A DNA stretch of 22,000 nt from a virus, in the IMG/VR virus record IMGVR_UViG_3300032287_003646, positions 1-22,000 of that record, one strand, 5' to 3'. Below are positions 5,319-11,083 of this stretch, in pieces (position 1 is the stretch's first letter; every line of letters starts with the position of its first letter). The notes beneath the pieces were generated by a model. The model did not search any database and had not been told where the DNA came from. It saw nothing but the letters and a program-made list of their open reading frames with translations. The position numbers and the translations under genes are program-made.

Positions 5319-5555
5319 GCAAGCTGACTGTGCCATGCGATCATAGTCCGCAATGTCTTCTAGCAATTGCAGATGCTTTTCTGCCTGGAACCATTGGTTG
5401 ACAGACATTACTGCCAACAGTGGTACAGTCACCTCATCTGACTCATGCCACTCGCTAAGCAAATCCATGGCATACTCTTGAGCTTGTAGCTCAGTTTCAA
5501 ATAGCTCTGGTTGTCCGTTGACAACACAGACATAGGCATTCTTGATCTTAGACAT
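5316..5555 (-). CDS. Hypothetical protein, 79 residues
   Basis: ATG at 5553-5555 gives MSKIKNAYVCVVNGQPELFE. A TTG at 5588 would add 11 residues, but those only translate the GCCACAC hairpin of the upstream RNA element (the same peptide-like string appears before the gene at 6232), so I reject it. The protein starts with a short strand-like segment (AYVCVVNGQPELFETELQAQEYAMDLL), resembling small phage proteins that begin with such a strand and a helix. The C-terminus is helical. No Shine-Dalgarno; 12 nt from the hairpin. Confidence 0.72.
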   Translation of the reverse strand: MSKIKNAYVCVVNGQPELFETELQAQEYAMDLLSEWHESDEVTVPLLAVMSVNQWFQAEKHLQLLEDIADYDRMAQSAC

Positions 5556-5567
5556 TGAATTGAATAG

Positions 5568-5635
5568 GCCACACTCAGTGTGTGGCAATGCTGAGTAGGG
5601 GGATTCGATCCCCCGGCATCACGCCTGGTACTCAG
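5568..5635 (-). promoter_or_regulatory. tRNA T-arm-like intercistronic element, copy A
   Basis: On the minus strand: CTGAGTA (containing the upstream gene's TGA stop), a 3-bp mini-hairpin GGC/GCC, then GGGGG-ATCGAAT-CCCCC, a 5-bp stem with a 7-nt T-loop-like loop, then TACTCAG closing the 7-bp outer stem. ATT and a 7-bp hairpin (GCCACAC/GTGTGGC) follow, ending 12 nt before the next ATG. There is no D-arm, anticodon arm or CCA, so it is not a working tRNA. Confidence 0.72.
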
Positions 5636-5814
5636 AATGGAAATGAATCAATCTCTAAAAGGTCTTGCTCCCAGTCATCAAAAGACTGGAAATAAGCCTG
5701 TGCTTGCTCTTCTGTCAAGTAATGCTTCTCGCATCCTTGGAAATAAGTGTCCGCAAATGTGTGATCACAGTCAGCATCAAAAGGATTGCGCTTGACTCGA
5801 ACGGAGTAATACAT
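5632..5814 (-). CDS. Acidic hypothetical protein, 60 residues
   Basis: ATG at 5812-5814 gives MYYSVRVKRNPFDADCDHTF. The frame is open much further upstream, but that stretch runs antiparallel through another gene and looks non-coding. Three aromatics, two Cys (16, 28) and an acidic C-terminal half (SFDDWEQDLLEIDSFPF) stand out. The beta-like start plus helix suggests a small alpha/beta fold. The start has no Shine-Dalgarno and lies 15 nt after element C; its stop codon sits inside element A. Confidence 0.68.
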   Translation of the reverse strand: MYYSVRVKRNPFDADCDHTFADTYFQGCEKHYLTEEQAQAYFQSFDDWEQDLLEIDSFPF

Positions 5815-5829
5815 GGTGTGTTGCGTAGA

Positions 5830-5897
5830 TGCCACGGTATTGTGGCAATAACTGGCCAGGGGTTTGCACCCTGGCACCCGCTTTAACGGATCAGCTA
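5830..5897 (-). promoter_or_regulatory. tRNA T-arm-like intercistronic element, copy C
   Basis: On the minus strand: TAGCTG (reaching into the TGA stop of the gene at 5891-6118) pairs with CAGTTA with one G-U; a mini-hairpin CCG/CGG; then CCAGGG-TGCAAAC-CCCTGG, a 6-bp stem with a 7-nt loop keeping the C56, A57, A58 and Y60 pattern of T-loops. TGCCAC/GTGGCA follows and ends 15 nt before the next ATG. The plan matches copies A and B despite different stem sequences. Confidence 0.62.
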
Positions 5898-6118
5898 TCC
5901 AGCATTTCGTCCACGTAGGACTTAATGACCTGGAGGTGATCGGCAGTAAGTGTCTGGCTATGGCCATGCTCAAGCAGATCAAGGATCTGAAGCATGACCT
6001 TATCCCCAGCCTCTTGCCGAGTCGGTACGCCACACATATCGTAAATCTCTTCTTGCGACATCGCAGTGATGTCAACGCAATCAAGGTTACGAACGGTGAC
6101 GGTGGTGGTGTTAGCCAT
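5891..6118 (-). CDS. Hypothetical protein, 75 residues
   Basis: ATG at 6116-6118 (MANTTTVTVRNLDCVDITAM), preceded by CGGAGCTACC, a clear Shine-Dalgarno; six further upstream codons are open but unsupported. A Thr/Val-rich beta-like start is followed by an acidic helical region (MSQEEIYDMCGVPTRQEAGD) and a C-terminal helix. Its stop lies in element C. No family recognised. Confidence 0.74.
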   Translation of the reverse strand: MANTTTVTVRNLDCVDITAMSQEEIYDMCGVPTRQEAGDKVMLQILDLLEHGHSQTLTADHLQVIKSYVDEMLDS

Positions 6119-6231
6119 GGTAGCTCCGTGAAACACTTGGGCTTACGCTGCTGAATTGCAGCTGCCAAGCAGGCTACCGATGGATTACCACCGAGTTGTC
6201 TGCTACGTTTAACGTCCAGCTTGACGGTAGA

Positions 6232-6396
6232 TCAAATAATAGGCGGACGCTTGATTTCAGGCTCTGGTTGAATCCAGTCAGCTAACTTACATCGTACTGC
6301 CCGGATGTCAGCCTGAATCATTTCCTTAGTCTGATCCTTCTCTAGTTTGACTGCTGTTGCCAGCAATACATTAGACAGGAACTTACGTACGGCCAT
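6232..6396 (-). CDS. Small helical protein, 54 residues
   Basis: ATG at 6394-6396 (MAVRKFLSNVLLATAVKLEK), with GGAG 5 nt upstream. The longer open frame to 6462 only translates element B. It begins with an amphipathic or weakly hydrophobic helix and continues as a charged helix, ending in Pro/Ile (EIKRPPII). It starts 12 nt after the last hairpin of element B, the same distance as the gene at 5555 has from element A. Function unknown. Confidence 0.68.
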   Translation of the reverse strand: MAVRKFLSNVLLATAVKLEKDQTKEMIQADIRAVRCKLADWIQPEPEIKRPPII

Positions 6397-6408
6397 GATG
6401 CTCCATAA

Positions 6409-6477
6409 GCCACACTCAGTGTGTGGCAATACCAAGTAGGGGGATTCGATCCCCCACCTCACGGCTTGTTACTTGGT
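6409..6477 (-). promoter_or_regulatory. tRNA T-arm-like intercistronic element, copy B
   Basis: On the minus strand: ACCAAGTA (overlapping the upstream TAA stop), a mini-hairpin GCC/GGT, GGGGG-ATCGAAT-CCCCC, then TACTTGGT closing an 8-bp outer stem. ATT and GCCACAC/GTGTGGC follow. The outer-stem bases differ from copy A, but every pair is kept, while the T-like arm and last hairpin are identical. This covariation argues for selection on RNA structure. Confidence 0.74.
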
Positions 6478-6672
6478 AGCGTAACCGTTATCTGTGCACC
6501 AATCCATGTGGATGTAATGTGCAGATGCAGGCCAGTCGTGTGTACGACACTGAAGTGCTGTAGCTTTATCAAGTTGCGCAACGCCTACTGTTGCCAGTAA
6601 TGCTGTAGCTCCTACACATGCCACTACCATGGCAATAAATAGAGCTGCAACTTTGTTAGGTGAAACGATCAC
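6469..6672 (-). CDS. Small membrane protein, GTG start
   Basis: 67 residues from GTG at 6670-6672, chosen because AGGAG lies 7 nt upstream. Residues about 8-33 form one TM helix (AALFIAMVVACVGATALLAT). The C-terminal part has QCRTHDWPASAHYIHMDWCT, with two Cys and several aromatics/His in a spacing (C..HDWP..AH..HMDWC) I recall from small membrane proteins of other phages. Probably anchored in the inner membrane with the Cys-containing tail outside. Role unknown. Preceded by a long structured leader. Confidence 0.75.
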   Translation of the reverse strand: MIVSPNKVAALFIAMVVACVGATALLATVGVAQLDKATALQCRTHDWPASAHYIHMDWCTDNGYATK

Positions 6673-6830
6673 GGGATTACTCCTGTGTGTGCGGTGCCTA
6701 TCTCCGCTGGAGGCAATAGCTAAAGGGAGAGTTGCACTCCCTCCTGCAATGATGCAGGGGACTACCCTTAGCCTGGGCTACCATTCTGTACCGCGAAAGC
6801 GGGGGATTGTAGCACACCCTAATTACGAGC
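6673..6830 (-). promoter_or_regulatory. Structured leader of the GTG gene
   Basis: 158 nt without a gene, but with much pairing potential: GCTAAAGGG near 6719-6727 against CCCTTAGC (6766-6773); an inner hairpin CCTGCA/TGCAGG with a 4-nt loop; CTCC/GGAG next to the ribosome site; and CCGC/GCGG around a 4-nt loop just after the putative start of transcription. I could not match it to a known riboswitch. It may regulate the gene at 6672 or be a small RNA. Confidence 0.4.
6806..6814 (-). promoter_or_regulatory. Extended -10 promoter candidate
   Basis: TGCTACAAT on the minus strand matches an extended -10 (TGnTAnAAT). No good -35 lies at the usual distance. It lies between the 16-bp palindrome (6831-6846) and the structured leader, a sensible start for transcription of the genes from 6672 leftwards. 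Confidence 0.4.
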
Positions 6831-6846
6831 GATACGAATTCGTATC
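6831..6846. repeat. Perfect 16-bp palindrome
   Basis: GATACGAATTCGTATC reads the same on both strands. It lies 3 nt after the stop of the gene at 6850-7113 and about 17 nt upstream of the TGCTACAAT promoter candidate. As RNA it folds to a 6-bp hairpin with an AATT loop, extendable by AGC/GCT around a one-base bulge. It could be an operator or a stop-proximal hairpin. Confidence 0.6.
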
Positions 6847-6849
6847 AGC

Positions 6850-7113
6850 TTAGTCCATATAGGTAACGGAGCCGAAGCTCCAGGTTGGGTAGAAGGTCTT
6901 CTCCCACAAATCTGGGCAGATGCTTCCCTTTGCTAGGACTTGCTGCACAAGCAGCTTGGCACGCTCGGGATCTCGGCCATTGAGTGATAAGCCTAGCTTA
7001 TCACTCCATTTGATATACACCCTGGACCCATGCGACCACACCTTCGTGTACTCGCGCAGCTTCCATCTTGTAACCTTCGCTTCCACTCCGCTCTCAACTG
7101 TCGCTGTCGTCAT
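6850..7113 (-). CDS. Hypothetical protein, 87 residues
   Basis: ATG at 7111-7113 (MTTATVESGVEAKVTRWKLR), with CGGAGAAGAGT upstream as ribosome site. The frame is open 39 more codons, but that segment holds two hairpins and lacks a ribosome site. The protein is basic and aromatic in the middle (WKLREYTKVWSHGSRVYIKW), with a helical PERAKLLVQQVLAKG segment. Small nucleic-acid binding is possible but not shown. It heads the 7113-to-left series of genes. Confidence 0.7.
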   Translation of the reverse strand: MTTATVESGVEAKVTRWKLREYTKVWSHGSRVYIKWSDKLGLSLNGRDPERAKLLVQQVLAKGSICPDLWEKTFYPTWSFGSVTYMD

Positions 7114-7133
7114 ACTCTTCTCCGGGTTGATTT

Positions 7134-7162
7134 GAATTGAACGAAACCTACACGGTTTCTCT
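7134..7162. repeat. Diverged TACAC-loop hairpin repeat, copy 1
   Basis: GAATT, then GAAACC-TACAC-GGTTTC (7143-7159), a 6-bp hairpin. A related sequence occurs at 7221-7249 with the same 5-nt loop. Confidence 0.45.
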
Positions 7163-7188
7163 CTTAATCCCTTCAGCTGCTTCTCAGG

Positions 7189-7203
7189 GGCGGCGAAGCC
7201 GCC
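7189..7203 (-). promoter_or_regulatory. GC-rich hairpin in the leader
   Basis: On the minus strand GGCGGC-TTC-GCCGCC, a 6-bp GC-only stem. No T-run follows, so it is not a standard terminator. It lies about 75 nt upstream of the ATG at 7113 and probably stabilises or regulates the leader. Confidence 0.45.
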
Positions 7204-7220
7204 TCTTCTTACAACCAACG

Positions 7221-7249
7221 GAATTAACAAAGCCTACACGCCTTTCTTT
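7221..7249. repeat. Diverged TACAC-loop hairpin repeat, copy 2
   Basis: GAATT, then AAAGCC-TACAC-GCCTTT with one C-C mismatch. It aligns to 7134-7162 with one gap; stem bases differ while the loop is the same. Confidence 0.4.
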
Positions 7250-7352
7250 TTTCCTCCCCCCAACGTAGTCTGGTGGGTGGTTGGAGAAGAGTCAGGAAAA
7301 TCTATTACCTACTTGGAGGTATATAGGGCCGACTTTTAAGTAAAACGTTAAT

Positions 7353-7381
7353 TTTGTAATGGTTTTACCCACTTAGCCCAA
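7353..7381 (-). promoter_or_regulatory. Candidate sigma70-type promoter for the early arm
   Basis: On the minus strand TTGGGC (7376-7381), a 17-nt spacer, then TACAAA (7353-7358). It lies directly after the terminator of the gene at 7446 and upstream of the gene at 7113, so it could start the early transcript. Match only moderate. Confidence 0.35.
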
Positions 7382-7391
7382 ATATTTACAC

Positions 7392-7416
7392 AAAAAATCC
7401 AGGGTGTTAACCCTGG
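7392..7416 (-). terminator. Rho-independent terminator after the gene at 7446
   Basis: On the minus strand CCAGGGT-TAAC-ACCCTGG (7399-7416), a 7-bp stem, followed by ATTTTTTG. It lies about 30 nt after the stop of the gene at 7446-7658, so it should end that transcript. Confidence 0.75.
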
Positions 7417-7445
7417 AAATAAAATTATTTTTCCCTAATTAGGAA

Positions 7446-7658
7446 CTAAACTTCCCGTGAACGCTTGTAGGCTGCTGCTGCCCCCTTGGCGGCACTAAAC
7501 GCTTCGGTATCTGGGTACTCATATGCAATTTTTTTGCTGTTTTCAGAAATAAAATTACGTACATCCGTAGAATTTGCCCCGCGATCAGCTAGATCAAAGG
7601 CGGCACTCTTGACTTTTTCAAGTTCTTGTACTTTTTTTACCCGATCTTCAATGTTCAT
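7446..7658 (-). CDS. Small charged protein, 70 residues, own transcription unit
   Basis: Starts MNIEDRVKKVQELEKVKSAA. Mixed-charge and helical, with an Ala-rich C-terminus (AFSAAKGAAAAYKRSREV). No TM segment. It has its own terminator (7392-7416), and an 18-bp inverted repeat ends 4 nt before its ATG, so it appears to be a single-gene unit at the divergent switch point between the two arms. That position would suit a small regulator, but no DNA-binding motif is recognisable. No Shine-Dalgarno. Confidence 0.72.
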   Translation of the reverse strand: MNIEDRVKKVQELEKVKSAAFDLADRGANSTDVRNFISENSKKIAYEYPDTEAFSAAKGAAAAYKRSREV

Positions 7659-7662
7659 TGTG

Positions 7663-7680
7663 GTGAATTGGCTAATTCAC
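7663..7680. promoter_or_regulatory. 18-bp inverted repeat in the divergent control region
   Basis: GTGAATT-GGCT-AATTCAC, a perfect 7-bp inverted repeat with a 4-base centre. It lies 4 nt upstream of the minus-strand start at 7658 and about 45 nt upstream of the plus-strand TATAAAATA motif. It could be an operator or an RNA hairpin at the start of the gene at 7658. Confidence 0.5.
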
Positions 7681-7724
7681 TTGATAATACCTACTATACA
7701 ACCGATATTTTTGAATTTTTACCG

Positions 7725-7733
7725 TATAAAATA
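7725..7733 (+). promoter_or_regulatory. Late motif TATAAAATA before the 1104-residue gene
   Basis: First of nine plus-strand sites matching NNTARAATN, 33 nt before the ATG at 7767. It resembles a -10 (TAAAAT) or the T4-type late box TATAAATA with an extra A. No -35 hexamer is evident. Confidence 0.5.
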
Positions 7734-7766
7734 CTAACAAGAGCAAAAAATTACTAATAACCTCAA

Positions 7767-10700
7767 ATGCCCCTGTCACCTGCTGATTTTTACGCTTACA
7801 GCCGCGCAACAGGGGCTCCTGTCGCTGAAACACCCGAAGAACGTGCGCGGCAAGCCCCTGATGTGTACGCATTTCGGCAGTCGCAGCTCCAGGGTCCACA
7901 ACAATCTGATCAGGGAGGGTTTAATGTCCTGGATGCTATTGGCAAAACTGCCCTTGCCGCCGGTGCTCTTGCCGGTGGTATTGGTTTATACCGTGGCCTT
8001 CGTGGCAAAGGAGCTGTCCAACAAGTAAAACGCCCTGGGACACCAGCTACGGCGCCATCTGTGCGTCAACCTGTGGAGCGTGTAGCAAACCTCACCAAAA
8101 CTGCACCAGCACCTTCTCAAGCACCGCCTACAACGCGTCCTGTTGCGGCTGTGGTAACGGAAGCCAAGCCAAACCTTGGCGTACAGGTCACAAATCTTAA
8201 CACACCAACACAAGTTCAATCAGCTGCTCCAGTTTCTAAACAACCTTTAGCCAATGAGTTTCTTTATTCACAAATAAACAAAATCCTTGGGGATGCACCA
8301 AACGAAGATATTGTTGCAATTTCTAAACTTCGCCCATTCAGTCAATCACAATTAACAGTATCAAGCGGTCTTGATGCAGGCGATCGTTTTATTGAAGAGT
8401 ATGCACCGGAGTACGAAAAACTTGTACGTGGACAAGCTCGTCAGGATGCTGACGTTGCCCGAAGGGTACGTGCACATCAAATGCAAGTACAAGGCAAAGC
8501 CGAACGAATTCTTGCGGACCTTAAACAAGAGGCCTTGGCAGAAAGCAGACTTACTCCCACAGAAGCTAAGCCCAACCTTGGCGTACAAATGGTTAATTTA
8601 CCAACAGTTGAAGAAACCCAGCCGTTGGTCACAGCAACCAAGGAACGCATGGTGCGTCGCAATGGACGCATGGTGCCATTAAGCAGTGTTTCTAATCAAA
8701 CACGTCCAGCAGTACGTAGTTCACAATCTTTCTTAACTGAAGCAGTTCAACCTAGTGAAGAAGTACTTAATCAGCTAGCTGCAGATTACGAAACCCGATC
8801 GGCAACTAATATCGCAGGTCAAAACGCTGGTGAAACAATGGTTGACCAGCACAACACTGAAGCTCTTCAGCATTCTTATCAATCTGTTTCCGCTGTTAAT
8901 TCATCGGAAGATCAAATGACAGGGCGGATAAAGCACGCTCTTCAACAAAATCCAGATCTAGACATGAGTCAGATTGAAGTCCTGGAAGATATTGCAGAAT
9001 ACAACTATCAGCAAGGCATGGAGCAGCCTAGTCCTTATCCTGCTTTTGATACATCTGAAAACTATCCTTCTGATTCTGCAATTAATATTGCTGCTACGCA
9101 AACAACTGGTCGTGTTCCCAATGATCAAGCAGAGGGCAATGCTGCTTCAAGTGCCCAACGCTTTTTGGCTCGTGAAAGAATGGAAATTGCTTCTCAATTA
9201 GGAGAACAAAATCTTCCAGTTTCCCCTGGAAGAATTGAAGCAGAACTTAATCGTCGCCTCGGTTCGCAAGCGTCAGAATATGGACCATACTATACTCGTC
9301 GCAAACAAGCGCTACAAATGGGCGCAACATATGGCGAAAAGTTTTTTGAAAATGTAAACGAACAAAACGTCAACGTAGCCGGCGTTAATTTCCCTGCTTC
9401 ATCAAGTGATTTTAGGCAAGCTGTATTAAATGAAGACACAGCTACTCGCGCTGAAGATTATGTCACACGGCGTCGCAACCAACAAAAAGATTGGCTGGGA
9501 AACATTCGCCTAGAAGCAGAACCCAAAATTAATCAAATTCTTGTAGAACGTCAAAATATTGCACGTGAAACAGCTGGTAAATTAAAAGAACAGCAAGCTG
9601 CCCTTCTTGCCGCAGGTGATACTCAAGGTGCAGCTTATGCAGAACGTCAAATCCAAAACATGCGCGAGATATGGAAAGATCCATTTCTTGGTCAGCATCG
9701 AGAAGATGAAATGAAAAAATTGTCAGCACAAGTTAATCGTGCCTCCGGAAAAGCTTATGGAAATATGGAGGATATTCAAAAACGTTTTCCAACTGCATTA
9801 GCTAGTGATGTTGACGAAAACAAACGCATCTTCTTCCAAACCTCAAGTCCTAAAGGAACCAAGGCAGATATGTCAATGTTAGATCCCACGTGGGAAGACA
9901 TTAACGAGCCTGTTGAAGACGTGGTTCTTTCCATGGGGGACATAAATCCTTATACGGTTGAGTTGCGTTCAGGCAGGCGCCCAACGGTTGAAAATGTTGG
10001 AGCTTACGGAGAAAATCTTGAACCTCAAAAAATGCAGGCAGCTAGTGGCACTGCCATTAGAGGAGTAAGTGGTATTCCTTTTATAACGGAATCTTCTGCA
10101 GAACCAATGAGTGCTTCTGCTGCAGAACAATCACGTAAAGCTGCTTATGTTGCAAGTCTTCAACCAGTAGAAAAAACCCTGGAGGAAACTCAAAAACAGT
10201 CCGCGCAAAAATTTGTGGACAAATATAAAGGAGGTATTGGCTTGTATGGAGAAGTTGTAGAGGGTTATCCAGAAGGCGCTGTAACTGAAACAGGCGAGTA
10301 TACCGAGCTTGCCAAACAACAACCATCACTTGTTTACAATAAATATGGTGAAGTAGATCAAGCCGCAAACGCTCCTTCAACTTGGTCTCAATACTCAGAC
10401 GAAGCTCTTAACGAGATGTCGTTGATGGGTAACCCAAGGATGAAGCATATGGCACAAAAAACTCTTATGCAACGAGAGTCGGTACGTGCTAGCGAAAATG
10501 CTCGCCTTGGCCGCGTTGACTACACAAGTCAAGCAGTAGCAGCTAAGACGGGAGGAAAGCGTTTGGCTGCTGCGTTAATAGATCACAAGGAAAGAACAGG
10601 CCAAGCCTTGCGTCCCGAAAATGCTGTAGATTTTGCAGCATCAATTGCGCAGCAAGAAGGTACAGATGTTAATTCTGTTCTTCGTGAAGCCAATAACTAT

Positions 10701-11081
10701 TCACGTAGTCTTGGCCAGACTTCCGAATGGACCTTAATTCCCAAAGCCGCAGCAGAAGAAGCAAATAGGTATTTCCCCTCCGCTGGAGAGACTGTCCGTA
10801 ATCGCCGTCAAGAACAAGTTGCACCTCCTGCTCCGCAGCAAGCTAACCTACAACAAACAGCTGCTCGCACATTGTTTTCTTCTGTTCCTGATGAACGCCA
10901 ACAAGCTGGAGTTCAACATTTAGCTAATTACATTTCTTCTGCCGCTAAACGTGTAGACCAACCTTTAACTTGGCAAGGTAATACTAAGCTTAAGGGAGTG
11001 GGCAATAATGCTTTAATGCCTTACTCTCCTCCTTCTGAAGGAATGATTCAAGCACTTATGCTGCAAGCCCGGAGGCGCTGA
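7767..11081 (+). CDS. Very large late protein, probable virion or internal protein
   Basis: 1104 residues, no homolog recognised. A hydrophobic Gly/Ala stretch (about 53-76, LDAIGKTALAAGALAGGIGL) is followed by a Pro/Ala/Val/Gln-rich linker to about 280 and a long helical, Gln/Glu/Ala-rich body. A 14-residue motif starting TEAKPNLGVQ occurs twice (131-144 and 265-278). No signal peptide and no visible enzyme motif. Size, position at the head of the late module and composition fit an internal, ejected or tail-length protein, but a true tape measure usually lies near tail genes, which are absent here. No Shine-Dalgarno; the next gene follows 2 bases after its stop. Confidence 0.85.
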   Translation: MPLSPADFYAYSRATGAPVAETPEERARQAPDVYAFRQSQLQGPQQSDQGGFNVLDAIGKTALAAGALAGGIGLYRGLRGKGAVQQVKRPGTPATAPSVRQPVERVANLTKTAPAPSQAPPTTRPVAAVVTEAKPNLGVQVTNLNTPTQVQSAAPVSKQPLANEFLYSQINKILGDAPNEDIVAISKLRPFSQSQLTVSSGLDAGDRFIEEYAPEYEKLVRGQARQDADVARRVRAHQMQVQGKAERILADLKQEALAESRLTPTEAKPNLGVQMVNLPTVEETQPLVTATKERMVRRNGRMVPLSSVSNQTRPAVRSSQSFLTEAVQPSEEVLNQLAADYETRSATNIAGQNAGETMVDQHNTEALQHSYQSVSAVNSSEDQMTGRIKHALQQNPDLDMSQIEVLEDIAEYNYQQGMEQPSPYPAFDTSENYPSDSAINIAATQTTGRVPNDQAEGNAASSAQRFLARERMEIASQLGEQNLPVSPGRIEAELNRRLGSQASEYGPYYTRRKQALQMGATYGEKFFENVNEQNVNVAGVNFPASSSDFRQAVLNEDTATRAEDYVTRRRNQQKDWLGNIRLEAEPKINQILVERQNIARETAGKLKEQQAALLAAGDTQGAAYAERQIQNMREIWKDPFLGQHREDEMKKLSAQVNRASGKAYGNMEDIQKRFPTALASDVDENKRIFFQTSSPKGTKADMSMLDPTWEDINEPVEDVVLSMGDINPYTVELRSGRRPTVENVGAYGENLEPQKMQAASGTAIRGVSGIPFITESSAEPMSASAAEQSRKAAYVASLQPVEKTLEETQKQSAQKFVDKYKGGIGLYGEVVEGYPEGAVTETGEYTELAKQQPSLVYNKYGEVDQAANAPSTWSQYSDEALNEMSLMGNPRMKHMAQKTLMQRESVRASENARLGRVDYTSQAVAAKTGGKRLAAALIDHKERTGQALRPENAVDFAASIAQQEGTDVNSVLREANNYSRSLGQTSEWTLIPKAAAEEANRYFPSAGETVRNRRQEQVAPPAPQQANLQQTAARTLFSSVPDERQQAGVQHLANYISSAAKRVDQPLTWQGNTKLKGVGNNALMPYSPPSEGMIQALMLQARRR
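8157..8187 (+). repeat. Internal coding repeat, copy 1
   Basis: Encodes TEAKPNLGVQ. It matches 8559-8589 with a few mostly third-position changes, 402 nt apart and in the same frame. This indicates an old internal duplication, or a short binding motif, in the 1104-residue protein. Confidence 0.6.
8559..8589 (+). repeat. Internal coding repeat, copy 2
   Basis: Second copy of the TEAKPNLGVQ coding segment (residues 265-274). The following residues also resemble copy 1 (V-N-L after two changes). Confidence 0.6.
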
Positions 11082-11083
11082 TC

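Larger units (their letters stand above)
7114..7445 (-). other. Gene-free region: leader, hairpins, promoter and terminator
   Basis: No convincing gene in 332 bases. Reading on the minus strand: a terminator for the gene at 7446 (7392-7416), a promoter candidate (7353-7381), then a GA-rich stretch and three hairpins (a weak one near 7230, 7189-7203 and 7143-7159) before the ribosome site of the gene at 7113. Two hairpins share the loop GTGTA inside a diverged repeat (7134-7162 and 7221-7249). Confidence 0.55.

Noticed and set aside
5591-5635. A genuine tRNA gene, because of the T-loop-like ATCGAAT and a 7-bp outer stem
   Set aside because: Only 45 nt lie between the stem ends; there is no D-arm, anticodon arm or CCA, and the 5' strand overlaps a stop codon of a gene.
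5815-6168. Upstream extension of the gene at 5632 into a 178-residue reading frame
   Set aside because: That part runs through the well-supported gene at 5891-6118 on the same strand in another frame and through element C, and lacks a ribosome site.
6183-6231. A fourth T-arm-like element after the gene at 6232 (CTACC/GGTAG outer stem, GGTGG/CCATC arm)
   Set aside because: The loop is only 4 nt and not T-like, and the ATTGCCAC hairpin is missing; pairing may be by chance.
7114-7230. N-terminal extension of the gene at 6850 to 7230
   Set aside because: The region holds two hairpins and no ribosome site, while the ATG at 7113 has a strong one.
8381-8388. HIP1-type octamer (GCGATCGC) as proof of a cyanobacterial genome
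   Set aside because: Only partial matches such as GCGATCGT were noticed; I saw no full octamer, and phages often avoid it.
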